Positions 54,854-62,471 of a stretch of 64,000 nucleotides of DNA are shown here, in pieces. Made by a program: the position numbers and the translations under genes. Positions within the stretch are counted from its first letter, which is position 1, and every line of letters starts with the position of its first letter. Under the pieces are notes generated by a model. It did not search any database. It had not been told where the DNA came from and worked only from the letters and a program-made list of their open reading frames with translations. Location: contig NZ_QERF01000008.1 of assembly GCF_003260205.1 (NCBI RefSeq), positions 186,001-250,000 on the forward strand. The letters are read 5' to 3'. The DNA is from Winogradskyella tangerina (GTDB taxonomy: Bacteria > Bacteroidota > Bacteroidia > Flavobacteriales > Flavobacteriaceae).

Positions 54854-54861
54854 CAAATATA
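54854..54861 (-). promoter_or_regulatory. -7 promoter box of heme operon
   Basis: TATATTTG on the minus strand, a full match to TAnnTTTG, 17 bases before the start codon at 54836. Confidence 0.55.
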
Positions 54862-54865
54862 AAAG

Positions 54866-54888
54866 TTATTTTAATTCAGTCTAAATAA
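54866..54888. promoter_or_regulatory. Fur-box candidate between heme receptor and DUF6607 genes
   Basis: TTATTTTAATTCAGTCTAAATAA, outer arms TTATTT and AAATAA symmetric about the centre. It sits just upstream of the -7 box and between divergent genes, the right place for iron repression of both. Confidence 0.5.
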
Positions 54889-54924
54889 TAATTGATTTTT
54901 TAATTAAATAGTAAATCCAATAAA

Positions 54925-55827
54925 ATGAAGAAAGTAATTGTATTAGCAAGTTTAGTTTTTGCAGTGTCATTTAATGCGAATGCGCAGAAGAAGAAAAAAC
55001 AAGATCAGGAGGCCATAAAAGCCATGTGTGGGTGTTTCGAAATTGAATTCAATTTCGCAGAAACCTTCCATTTCAGCGAAGATTCTTTATATAAACCATC
55101 AAAAGTCTACAGAACAGATGGATTAGAATGGGCACAACTAGTTGTTGATGAAAGCAACAAAATATCTATTCAACATATATTACAAGTTGGTAAGCCAAAT
55201 GACCCTATGATCGTTAAGCATTGGAGACAAGACTGGATGTATGAGAATACAGAATTCTACGTGTATAACGGTGATAATGAATGGACCTTTGAAGAGAAAA
55301 CAAAGAAAGAGGTAGATGGACAATGGTCTCAAAAAGTTTATCAGGTAGATGATAGTCCAAGATATGAAGGATCTGGCACATGGGTTCATGTTGACGGGAA
55401 GAGTTATTGGGAAAATACAACTACAGCACCTTTACCAAGAAGAGAGTACACAAAGCGTAGTGATTATAATATCACCATGAGAGGTAACAGGCATGAAATT
55501 ACCAAAGAAGGCTGGATTCATGACCAAGATAACAACAAAGTAATTCGTGAAGAAGGGAAAGATGATGTTATACTCGCGCAAGAAAAGGGTTATAATGTTT
55601 ATAAAAAAGTAGAAGACAGTCGTTGCCAAGCAGCTCAAGATTGGTGGAAAGTTAATTATGAAAAATGGGCATTGGTAAGAACTAAGTGGGATGTTGTTTT
55701 TGGTCGAAATAAAGATTTAACTCTTGAAACTAAGGTCGATAACAAAGTACTTTATAAGCATCTTTTTGATGAAGAAACGACTACTAAGGAAGATATTGAA
55801 GAGGTTATAGAATCCTTTGTAAAATAA
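54925..55827 (+). CDS. DUF6607 periplasmic protein of heme locus
   Basis: 300 aa. The signal peptide (ending NANAQ, residue 20) is followed by MCGCFEIEFNFAETFHFSEDSLY, then WRQDWMYENTEFYVYNGDNEWTFE and the conserved TKRSDYNITMRGNRHEIT. This is DUF6607, which is regularly found beside heme/TonB genes in Flavobacteria. It is divergent from the heme receptor across a Fur-like site. Role unknown, perhaps handling of heme in the periplasm. Confidence 0.85.
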   Translation: MKKVIVLASLVFAVSFNANAQKKKKQDQEAIKAMCGCFEIEFNFAETFHFSEDSLYKPSKVYRTDGLEWAQLVVDESNKISIQHILQVGKPNDPMIVKHWRQDWMYENTEFYVYNGDNEWTFEEKTKKEVDGQWSQKVYQVDDSPRYEGSGTWVHVDGKSYWENTTTAPLPRREYTKRSDYNITMRGNRHEITKEGWIHDQDNNKVIREEGKDDVILAQEKGYNVYKKVEDSRCQAAQDWWKVNYEKWALVRTKWDVVFGRNKDLTLETKVDNKVLYKHLFDEETTTKEDIEEVIESFVK

Positions 55828-55847
55828 TATATGATGAGAAAGAAAGA

Positions 55848-55890
55848 TTCTGTCGCATCTATAGATTCAAATTTAACAGACGCGACAGAA
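55848..55890. mobile_element. Double-ended IS6 mini relic (43 bp)
   Basis: TTCTGTCGCATCTATAGATT is the outer inverted repeat of the IS at 50789, and CGCGACAGAACC is its mate in opposite orientation, with only 15 bases between. This is the form left when almost all the interior is lost, or a MITE-like derivative. Confidence 0.6.
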
Positions 55891-56015
55891 CCCCTTTTTG
55901 ACATTATACTTTACCTAACTCATATTAACATATGTTAATTTATTCAAATGTTGGAAAGTCTATATTCGCGCACAATCTAACTAACTTTTATAACCAACAA
56001 TTAGATTAATAGCGT

Positions 56016-56047
56016 TAAAGCTCCTTTCCCTAACAAAGGAGCTTTTT
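56016..56047 (+). terminator. Hairpin terminator 1
   Basis: Stem AAGCTCCTTT/AAAGGAGCTT followed by TTTAT, about 190 bases past the DUF6607 stop. Confidence 0.7.
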
Positions 56048-56120
56048 ATATACCAAATTTTCGTTATATTTAAATAGTTAGTAATAATCTTAACTAATTA
56101 TTAGATTATGTTTTAATAAT

Positions 56121-56150
56121 AAAAGCACCTCGATGAGAGGTGCTTTTTTA
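56121..56150 (+). terminator. Hairpin terminator 2
   Basis: Stem AAAAGCACCTC/GAGGTGCTTTT, followed by T residues. Confidence 0.7.
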
Positions 56151-56240
56151 GATTTTAATTGAAGTTAATTTCAAGCATATAGATTATTTGTTGTAAATAT
56201 AAAGATATATCAACCGAGCAAATGACCTCTTTATTGTAAT

Positions 56241-56265
56241 AAAAAAGCACCTATAAAGGTGCTTT
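56241..56265 (-). terminator. Hairpin terminator 3
   Basis: Stem AAGCACCT/AGGTGCTT with A-run on the left; probably the terminator of the minus-strand gene at 56372. Confidence 0.65.
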
Positions 56266-56371
56266 CAAACTTTCAAGTAATATATTTTTTCTCCACAGAA
56301 AAATAATTTGACTAAAAATAATAGATTCTTTCAAATTGAAAATTATCATATGTTAAGAAACACTTAATCAA

Positions 56372-57583
56372 TTAAAATGCTCCACCATTACCATCATCAT
56401 CATCGTCATCATCGTCATCATCATCTTCTTCTCCGCAAACAACGGCGTGTGCTATAACATAAATATCTCCAGATAGTGGGTCCTCAACATAATACTGACC
56501 TGGAGCAACCGTATAGTTACCATTATTTTTAACTGGATAAGGCGTAGATCCAGCATAAAAATGTTCTTCTTGAATTTCATATCCTTCTTGCAGATCATAA
56601 GTTGCAGATGCATTTCCATCGTTATAATCGATAGTAACTGTTCCAACCAATGTCCCATTATTAATGTTGCATTGCCCTGCCGCAGCATAAACGTCGTAAG
56701 TATATGAGCCTTCTGAAATTGGGCCTATGTTCCAACCCCAATTATTAAATCCTCCTTCGCTAAAACATGCATGATCATCATCAGAATTACCTTTTGCGTA
56801 TGCAGTTTCACATCCACTAAACCCAGGATCTTCAGGACATTCAATTTTAAAGTTAAAATCTATCAGCCAGAGTCTTTCTCCAGTATCTAAATCTGTTAAC
56901 CAACCCCAAGTACTAAGACCAATGGCAGATAAGTCAGAATCGAAGTTAGCACCACCAATTCCAATATGAGCTCCAAAATTTGGTGTATTTGGATCGTTTG
57001 GATCTGGCCTTTGTTCCAATCTAAAATCTCCTTCTTGTACACAATCGCTTCCGGAAGCTGTCACAGTACTTAATTCATCATCAATTACATAAAAATGCAT
57101 ATCTTCAGAATTAGAAGCATTACCCGCAGTACCCTCCTTTTTATGATCGCCTCCAAGGGCCTGCCATTCATTCCAACTTTTTTTATCTTTCAACCAAACA
57201 TCAACCGTTACAACACACGTTCCGCTAACTGTTGAGCCAATAATTCTCGCTGTACCATTATCATATTCTCGAAAAATCAATGAATTATCAGCATCCTGAG
57301 AGAAATATGTGTCAGCATCAAAATAATCATCCCCTGCTGGGGTTTCAGACCACCAGAAGTTAGAAGCTGGTTGTTGCGCACCAAATGGTGATCGGTCAGC
57401 ATCTATAATTGAACACTCTGTAAAGTCGGCATTATCATCGTCATCGTCATCATTTTGATTATTGTTGTTTTGATTACCTTTTCCTTTATTCATATTAACA
57501 TTAGTCTCTGATTCAACAGGTTCAGTCTGACATGTAAAGAATAGGAAGCATATCCCTAATACTATTAAATATTTAGTCCTCAT
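56372..57583 (-). CDS. Lipoprotein with Asp-rich tail
   Basis: 403 aa. Lipoprotein signal (LGICFLFFTC, Cys18), a low-complexity Asn/Asp region (residues about 35-53), an all-beta domain (ADFTECSIIDADRSPFGAQQPAS ... GSTVSGTCVVTVDVWLKDKKSWNEW), and a C-terminal repeat of about 11 Asp before GNGGAF. The Asp run is encoded by a GAT/GAC microsatellite (56392-56424), which may change length by slippage. Calcium binding and a surface location are possible; no family recognised. Confidence 0.75.
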   Translation of the reverse strand: MRTKYLIVLGICFLFFTCQTEPVESETNVNMNKGKGNQNNNNQNDDDDDDNADFTECSIIDADRSPFGAQQPASNFWWSETPAGDDYFDADTYFSQDADNSLIFREYDNGTARIIGSTVSGTCVVTVDVWLKDKKSWNEWQALGGDHKKEGTAGNASNSEDMHFYVIDDELSTVTASGSDCVQEGDFRLEQRPDPNDPNTPNFGAHIGIGGANFDSDLSAIGLSTWGWLTDLDTGERLWLIDFNFKIECPEDPGFSGCETAYAKGNSDDDHACFSEGGFNNWGWNIGPISEGSYTYDVYAAAGQCNINNGTLVGTVTIDYNDGNASATYDLQEGYEIQEEHFYAGSTPYPVKNNGNYTVAPGQYYVEDPLSGDIYVIAHAVVCGEEDDDDDDDDDDDGNGGAF

Positions 57584-58069
57584 GATTGAATTGTTTTGTA
57601 GTTAATAGTTATTACAAGGTATAAAATTTGGAAAGTAATCTAAAATATATTCGACGTATAACCTGATATTTTAAATATTTAATGCAATCTCTCCTTGATA
57701 AATCTGTTTGTTATATGAATTATGCTCAAAGCGCTAAATTTCTCATCTCTATTTTTGTAAATCAAAAACTAAATTGAATCTTCTCTGGATTATGAGTTCT
57801 AATACGCACTCAAAAACAACCAAAAACCAACCTTTTTCCGCTTATTTTAGTCTAAATCGTGTTCCAAAACGTGTTCAGTTTTGTGTTCACTTATTTATTA
57901 ATATTTAAAAATAATAATAATTGGCTAATAACCTGATATCATTATGACTATTAAACAAAATTATCTGTACATTTAATGGTATAAACATAATGGGAATAAA
58001 CGTAATACGTTTATTCCGTTGTTGTGCATAATGTATCGCAACGTTTCGGAGAACTGAAAAACGACTGAA
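57584..58069. other. 486-base intergenic region
   Basis: Except for boundary element B3 (57978-58027) I see nothing recognisable. Confidence 0.5.
57978..58027 (+). repeat. 50-bp boundary element, copy B3
   Basis: GGTATAAACAT, then AATAAACGTAATACGTTTATTC and GTTGTTGTGC. The GTTGTTGTGC end equals the right edge of the attC-like elements that follow (e.g. 61600-61609). It stands at the left end of the 58-62 kb cassette-like series. Confidence 0.55.
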
Positions 58070-58483
58070 TTGAAAAACGGAATTTCTATAACTGAATATC
58101 TGAAAAACGAGAAAAAACAACGCCTGATTTACGGCGGAATTTTACTCTTGTGGATATTTGTCGGACTGAATTTTGTGAAATATAAATATGACTTTAGTCC
58201 ATTCAGAATTGATATGCTGATTTTAATAATTGTCTCTACTCTACTGCTGATTGGACCGATTATTATAAACAAAAAAATAATGTGGATTGGTGCTTTTGGA
58301 TTTGCATTGTTACACGGACTTTGGACAACTTACAAAGTGACATTTGGAACGTTAGTCGATTTTCATAGAGATTATGTTCCAAGTCCAAATTGGAATTTAA
58401 AAGATATCGGAGTTTCTATTTTGCTAATTATTGTCTCGTTTTTAGTGACGTGGCTTATTTGGAAAATGAAACCTAAAAAATAA
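58070..58483 (+). CDS. Cassette-borne hypothetical membrane protein
   Basis: 137 aa from a TTG start. About four membrane helices (LIYGGILLLWIFVGLNF, MLILIIVSTLLLIGPIII, MWIGAFGFALLHGLW, VSILLIIVSFLVTWLIW). No family recognised. It is the first gene after boundary element B3 and is followed by the attC-like element E2. Confidence 0.65.
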   Translation: MKNGISITEYLKNEKKQRLIYGGILLLWIFVGLNFVKYKYDFSPFRIDMLILIIVSTLLLIGPIIINKKIMWIGAFGFALLHGLWTTYKVTFGTLVDFHRDYVPSPNWNLKDIGVSILLIIVSFLVTWLIWKMKPKK

Positions 58484-58492
58484 AAAACACTA

Positions 58493-58616
58493 TGCACAAC
58501 ACTGGCTATAGTTCATTGCGGCGGAATTTCCTATCGGAAATTCCTGCGTGTTTGCTATGTTTGGTTTACGGCGGAATAATTTTGTCGAATCATTCCGCAA
58601 CGAAACCATAGCCTAA
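58493..58616. repeat. attC-like palindrome E2
   Basis: The outer arms pair over about 28 bases: GCACAACACTGGCTATAGTT at the left, and CCATAGCCTAAACCGTTGTA at the right (imperfect, with small bulges). Inside are two smaller hairpins. Architecture is like integron attC, but the edges are GCACAAC/GTTGTAAG, not the canonical RYYYAAC/GTTRRRY. Confidence 0.5.
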
Positions 58617-58633
58617 ACCGTTGTAAGTAATTT

Positions 58634-59146
58634 ATGGACAAGGCCTACAAAATATTTGAAAAGATTATAAGTGTTCTTTTAATTCTGTCTGGAATATTTA
58701 TTTTGTGGATGTCATTGGATTTACTATTTCACAAATTGGATATTGTTGTTCGGAGTAATAACAATTCATATTCTGGATTATCAAATTACTATTATAGATA
58801 TTTTAGAGATTTTCATCTTGTTGTATTAATTGGAATACTCGGAATAATCTCTGGAGTATTACTCTTAAAGAGTAAAAAGACTGGCTGGATATTATCTGCA
58901 ATTTTTTTTCTTGGCTTCCCAATAAGTGTATTGTTAAGGAACTGGTTAAATCCTGAAAGTGATTTTCACTCACCAAGTCCTAAAACATATGCTACAATCG
59001 GAATTACGGTTTTTATTTTATTAGTTGGATTTGTACTGTTATTAAAACCGTTTAGAATTAAATATAAAGTAGAACCAAGAGATATTAATTATATCTTCTT
59101 AGGAATTGCTTTTGTTATTGTTGATGTATTTGTTTTTAAAAAATAA
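58634..59146 (+). CDS. Cassette-borne hypothetical membrane protein
   Basis: 170 aa with four hydrophobic segments (IISVLLILSGIFILWMSLDL, HLVVLIGILGIISGVLLLK, WILSAIFFLGFPISVLL, ATIGITVFILLVGFVLLL). No family recognised. It is flanked by attC-like element E2 and the palindrome E3. Confidence 0.65.
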   Translation: MDKAYKIFEKIISVLLILSGIFILWMSLDLLFHKLDIVVRSNNNSYSGLSNYYYRYFRDFHLVVLIGILGIISGVLLLKSKKTGWILSAIFFLGFPISVLLRNWLNPESDFHSPSPKTYATIGITVFILLVGFVLLLKPFRIKYKVEPRDINYIFLGIAFVIVDVFVFKK

Positions 59147-59155
59147 AACTACTTA

Positions 59156-59206
59156 CAACAAAGAACTGAGTTAAAAAACAAGTCTTTTTAACTCAGTTCT
59201 TTGTTG
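59156..59206. repeat. Palindrome E3, 22-bp perfect arms
   Basis: CAACAAAGAACTGAGTTAAA and its complement, 7-base loop. It ends in GTTGG and also works as a bidirectional terminator. A second copy of its left 35 bases lies at 62917-62951. Confidence 0.7.
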
Positions 59207-59224
59207 GCAAGAGTTTGCGTAACA

Positions 59225-59926
59225 TTAAGGTATTAAAAAAACATCACCGGTATGGGTTGTAATTGTATCTCCTTCCGTTAGATTTTTCAGAACTCCATTT
59301 TCTGTTTGCGCTAATTTTAATAATTCAACTTTTAGTTCATAATCATTCCGTTGAATTATTTTGGCAATATACTTTACATAGGAAGTAGAATAACCATAAC
59401 CGTTCTCATTATTAATATAAATAAATCCTGGGGTTAGATAACCTAACACCGTTTGTTTTTCTATAAACTTTGATAAATATGGTTTTTCAATTTTTCTATA
59501 ATATAGATGTTCTTCATTTATTTTTCTAATTCTTATACTATCATTTTTTATTCTTATGATTCTATATCTTTCTTTAATAACATTTTTTAATTCTTTAAAA
59601 TTTATACTTTTATTATTTAACTTTTTATGAAGTGCGCGCCATAGAATCTCGTTCATGTCAGAAGTGTATTTAATTCCCCTTTTTTTGAACCAAGACTCTA
59701 ATGACGGATTTTTGCTTATGTATTTTTCTCCATATTGAAAAGGCTCATGTTGGATTGCCATTTTTGTGACAGCCACATTTTCTGGCGCGATTTTAAAATC
59801 ATATTTTACTGTATCATTTACAGACACTTCAAATTGATCTAGATTTGATTTTAATACCGAAGGAATGTCTCTTTGAGAACAAGAATAAATTAATATGAGT
59901 ATAATAATTGTAGCAAATCGTTTCAT
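59225..59926 (-). CDS. Cassette-borne lipoprotein
   Basis: 233 aa. Lipoprotein signal (TIIILILIYSC, Cys16). The rest is Lys/Arg/Ile-rich and contains a region (ILWRALHKKLNNKSINFKELKNVIKERYRIIRIKNDSIRI) with long helices. No family recognised. It is flanked by palindromes E3 and E4. Confidence 0.6.
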   Translation of the reverse strand: MKRFATIIILILIYSCSQRDIPSVLKSNLDQFEVSVNDTVKYDFKIAPENVAVTKMAIQHEPFQYGEKYISKNPSLESWFKKRGIKYTSDMNEILWRALHKKLNNKSINFKELKNVIKERYRIIRIKNDSIRIRKINEEHLYYRKIEKPYLSKFIEKQTVLGYLTPGFIYINNENGYGYSTSYVKYIAKIIQRNDYELKVELLKLAQTENGVLKNLTEGDTITTHTGDVFLIP

Positions 59927-59934
59927 AAATTCTT

Positions 59935-60068
59935 GCCAACGGTCTCGGCTATGATTTCGTTGCGTTGAAAATTCCAGCGGAATTTTCGACCGTAGAAATC
60001 CAGCCGTTTAAAGTTAAACTTTTTTTGGTTTTGCCATAGTGAAGCAATGAATCATAGCCATTGTTGTT
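59935..60068. repeat. attC-like palindrome E4
   Basis: GCCAACGGTCTCGGCTATGA at the left, AATCATAGCCATTGTTGTTC at the right; the shared core is GGCTATGATT. Long A/T loop. Confidence 0.5.
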
Positions 60069-60077
60069 CATAGTTTT

Positions 60078-60470
60078 TTATTCGTCCACGACTCCGATAA
60101 ATATTAAATATTCAATTTCGGTATCGTAGATTTCTATTAATTCCTCTTTTGTTAAGTCAACTTTTTCCACATTCAGAGCATATTCCACCATTTCGTTAAA
60201 ATCCATTACTGCATTAGATTCCGATTCGCTTTCGGGATTCGGATTTTCAGAAATCAGTTCGATTTTATTCATATAGTTTTCCTCTGCAATTAGAGCACTT
60301 TGAATCAATTTTAAGTCAGATTTTTTCTTGTTTAGTTTTAAAGCAATAAAACAAGTTGCCTCGTCCAAATCATATATTTCTTTTCCAACGTTATTTTCAT
60401 TTACAGTGCAAATCGGTTCGTTTTTACAACCGAAAAAAGAGAGTAAAGTCAAAATGAATATTTTTTTCAC
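60078..60470 (-). CDS. Cassette-borne lipoprotein
   Basis: 130 aa. Signal ILTLLSFFGC (Cys15), acidic C-terminal half (NPESESESNAVMDFNEMVEYALNVEKVDLTKEELIEIYDTE). It follows the Tdi1-like gene by 4 bases and so shares its transcript. Function unknown. Confidence 0.6.
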   Translation of the reverse strand: MKKIFILTLLSFFGCKNEPICTVNENNVGKEIYDLDEATCFIALKLNKKKSDLKLIQSALIAEENYMNKIELISENPNPESESESNAVMDFNEMVEYALNVEKVDLTKEELIEIYDTEIEYLIFIGVVDE

Positions 60471-60474
60471 GATT

Positions 60475-60903
60475 TTATTTGAATACGAATTTTATTTTTT
60501 GTCCGTCTTTTAGATTTTCAATCTGTTTAGCTAGGTCTCCAGAAAATGAAATTAATTCAGCGAAGGGAACTTTGCCATAATTTGATTTATCGTATTGTCC
60601 TCCAATGAGAGCTGGCATTTTCAGACAATACTTTTCATTTAATTTCAATTCGCCAACAACTGATTTTGCAGTATTAATAATGTTGGTCATTTTCCAGTCT
60701 TCTATAAATTCAGAGTCATTTAATAATTTGTCAAATTCCACTTGGTTTTCCGCAATCATTTTGCAGGTCACTTCTTCTGGACAAATTCTCCAATATTCAT
60801 TTTTGTCCGTCTTGAAAATCACATTACCGAAGTCATTTGTCCTAATAATTTCGGTTGCATTAAATCCTTTCCAATTCCAAGCTTTATTTATTTCGGTAAT
60901 CAT
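60475..60903 (-). CDS. Immunity-like protein, T6SS Tdi1 C-terminal (DUF1851) type
   Basis: 142 aa. The second half reads SVVGELKLNEKYCLKMPALIGGQYDKSNYGKVPFAELISFSGDLAKQI, which follows the DUF1851/Tdi1 pattern (large Gly-Gly-x-Tyr turn, then helix). Family members protect cells from T6SS toxins. No toxin gene is near. It starts within 15 bases of attC-like element E5 and is followed by a lipoprotein gene. Confidence 0.65.
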   Translation of the reverse strand: MITEINKAWNWKGFNATEIIRTNDFGNVIFKTDKNEYWRICPEEVTCKMIAENQVEFDKLLNDSEFIEDWKMTNIINTAKSVVGELKLNEKYCLKMPALIGGQYDKSNYGKVPFAELISFSGDLAKQIENLKDGQKIKFVFK

Positions 60904-60915
60904 TTTCTAAATTAT

Positions 60916-61045
60916 GCACAACATGTTCGTGTATGATTTGTGCGGAAACGATCAGCGATTGTTTCCGAGTAAATCAGTTTGAGATTAAAAGTAAGAAATT
61001 TTCTCATGCATCTTTGAACGAGCATGAATTATAGACGTTGTTGGC
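60916..61045. repeat. attC-like palindrome E5
   Basis: GCACAACATGTTCGTGTATG at the left edge, AGACGTTGTTGGC at the right; core GTGTATGATTTGTGC pairs imperfectly with GCATGAATTATAGAC. Confidence 0.5.
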
Positions 61046-61060
61046 TTTTGTTTTGTACGT

Positions 61061-61453
61061 TTATTGATTATTGAACGCGTTCTTTTTTATTCTTTTATAT
61101 AGAGTCAATCCAATTAGAGTTTGAATGACAATTGTAAAAAGGAATATTGCAATACAGCCAGGAACAACATCATCAATGGTGATTTCTTTAAAATATAGTA
61201 ATATTAAAATTGCAATAGTACCTAAAAGAAAAGACCTAAAGTTAGGATAAGGAAACACTTTATAATTTGTATCATCATAAAACCGGAATAAAAAATAAGG
61301 TGTATAGTAATCAGAGTAATTGTCAGGAATATATCTCAAAACGAATTCATTACGCTTTTTCCATTTAGATTTGATATACGCACCATTTTGTAATTTAATA
61401 CGCTTAGTTTCTCCAATTTTTGATGGTATATAATCTTGAGATATTATTTTCAT
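61061..61453 (-). CDS. Cassette-borne hypothetical membrane protein
   Basis: 130 aa. Basic N-terminus (GETKRIKLQNGAYIKSKWKKRNEF), then two or three hydrophobic segments (LLGTIAILILLYFKEI, VPGCIAIFLFTIVIQTLIGL). No family recognised. Flanked by E5 and E6. Confidence 0.6.
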   Translation of the reverse strand: MKIISQDYIPSKIGETKRIKLQNGAYIKSKWKKRNEFVLRYIPDNYSDYYTPYFLFRFYDDTNYKVFPYPNFRSFLLGTIAILILLYFKEITIDDVVPGCIAIFLFTIVIQTLIGLTLYKRIKKNAFNNQ

Positions 61454-61475
61454 TTAGAGTAATGTAAAAATTGAA

Positions 61476-61609
61476 GCCAACGGTCACGTATAACCGTCAG
61501 TTACGGGTTAAGTTAGCGTTTTTTTCGGTTAAGAACTGGCGTTAGCAATTCCGAGTGGATTCGGACGTAGTCGAATCCGCCGTAATTGCGGTTATACGTT
61601 GTTGTGTGC
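61476..61609. repeat. attC-like palindrome E6
   Basis: GCCAACGGTCACGTATAACC at the left, GGTTATACGTTGTTGTGTGC at the right; the core CGTATAACCG is perfect and TTACGG/CCGTAA is present inside. The best-formed element. Confidence 0.55.
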
Positions 61610-61614
61610 AGTTT

Positions 61615-62214
61615 TTATTTTGTTTCATCTAGTGTTAACATTCCTCCAAAACAGCTGTTCTCTCCAGTCAAAATCCCTTTATTAAACAAAGCGTGAGCAA
61701 CCATTTTCATTTCTTTGTCATTTGAGATTGTAATTCCCCAATCTTTTCCGTTTTCTATTCTATAAACTAGAGAGTCAATTCCGATTTGCTTTTCAAATTC
61801 AGATAATTCTTTTATAGAATATTTGTCAAATGCACTTATGTTCCAAATAGCACTATCATTTTTAAATTCAAAATATCGTTCTTTATTCTGAAGGGCAGTT
61901 TCATAAACTTTTATAATTCCGCTTTTTGAATATCCCACATTTAATTCTCTATGTAATGCTCCTTTCAAAAAGTTTCCTTTCGTGCAATATTCTCTAATTT
62001 CGCCGTTGTTCAAATTTTTGACTTTAACAACAAGAAAATTTTGAAATGTACTTTCATTTTTTATTGCTTTAGCATAGTTTGCATACAGCTTTTCATTACT
62101 AAAACTTTCTTCGATTTCAGCAACTTCTTTTGCGACATTTTCTTTTTCAACAACTTTTTGGCAAGATGTTAATGCTAGAATAGAAAAAAATAATATTAGT
62201 TTCGATTTTATCAT
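61615..62214 (-). CDS. Cassette-borne lipoprotein
   Basis: 199 aa from the ATG at 62214, the start of the lipoprotein signal (FFSILALTSC); an ATG at 62232 adds six non-signal residues. Acidic helices follow (VEKENVAKEVAEIEESFSNEKLY) and a beta-rich body (NFLVVKVKNLNNGEIREY). No family recognised. The stop lies 6 bases from E6. Confidence 0.6.
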   Translation of the reverse strand: MIKSKLILFFSILALTSCQKVVEKENVAKEVAEIEESFSNEKLYANYAKAIKNESTFQNFLVVKVKNLNNGEIREYCTKGNFLKGALHRELNVGYSKSGIIKVYETALQNKERYFEFKNDSAIWNISAFDKYSIKELSEFEKQIGIDSLVYRIENGKDWGITISNDKEMKMVAHALFNKGILTGENSCFGGMLTLDETK

Positions 62215-62224
62215 TTTAGTAATT

Positions 62225-62361
62225 GCACACAACGTGTTCGTGTATGGTTTGTTGCGCTTGCACTAAGATAGTAAAAAGAAACACCTAATGTTCAGCGGCT
62301 TGGATTTTCCGAAAGGAAAATCAGAAGCAATGAACTATACACGTGTATAATTAATTGTGGC
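62225..62361. repeat. attC-like palindrome E7
   Basis: GCACACAACGTGTTCGTGTA at the left; the right arm holds CAATGAACTATACACGTG and TTGTGGC. The central arms CGTGTATGGTT/AACTATACACG pair well. A further inverted repeat (GAATTTCC/GGAAATTC) follows at 62364-62383. Confidence 0.5.
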
Positions 62362-62471
62362 TGAATTTCCTCGGCGGAAATTCAATCTTATTAATTATCT
62401 TTCCGTAACATTGGAAAATGACTCGCGTCCTTTCACGCAAAAAATCATACACAAATACGTTTTGTGTAATT

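Larger units (their letters stand above)
55828..56371. other. 544-base gene-free stretch with three terminator hairpins
   Basis: The region contains an IS-end relic (55848-55890) and hairpins at 56016, 56121 and 56241. Two similar units of about 60 bases containing ATTAGATTA precede the first two hairpins. No ORF with support was seen. Small RNAs are possible. Confidence 0.5.

Noticed and set aside
54836..54854. ATG at 54854 as start of the HmuR-like gene
   Set aside because: The -7 box covers it; the ATG at 54836 leads straight into the signal peptide.
59156..59206. Simple terminator as full explanation of E3
   Set aside because: It can terminate transcription, but its CAAC/GTTG edges and truncated second copy at 62917 link it to the cassette elements.
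58493..62361. Canonical integron with attC sites
   Set aside because: The core GTTRRRY/RYYYAAC is not met, gene orientations vary and no integrase is visible, so I call the elements attC-like only.
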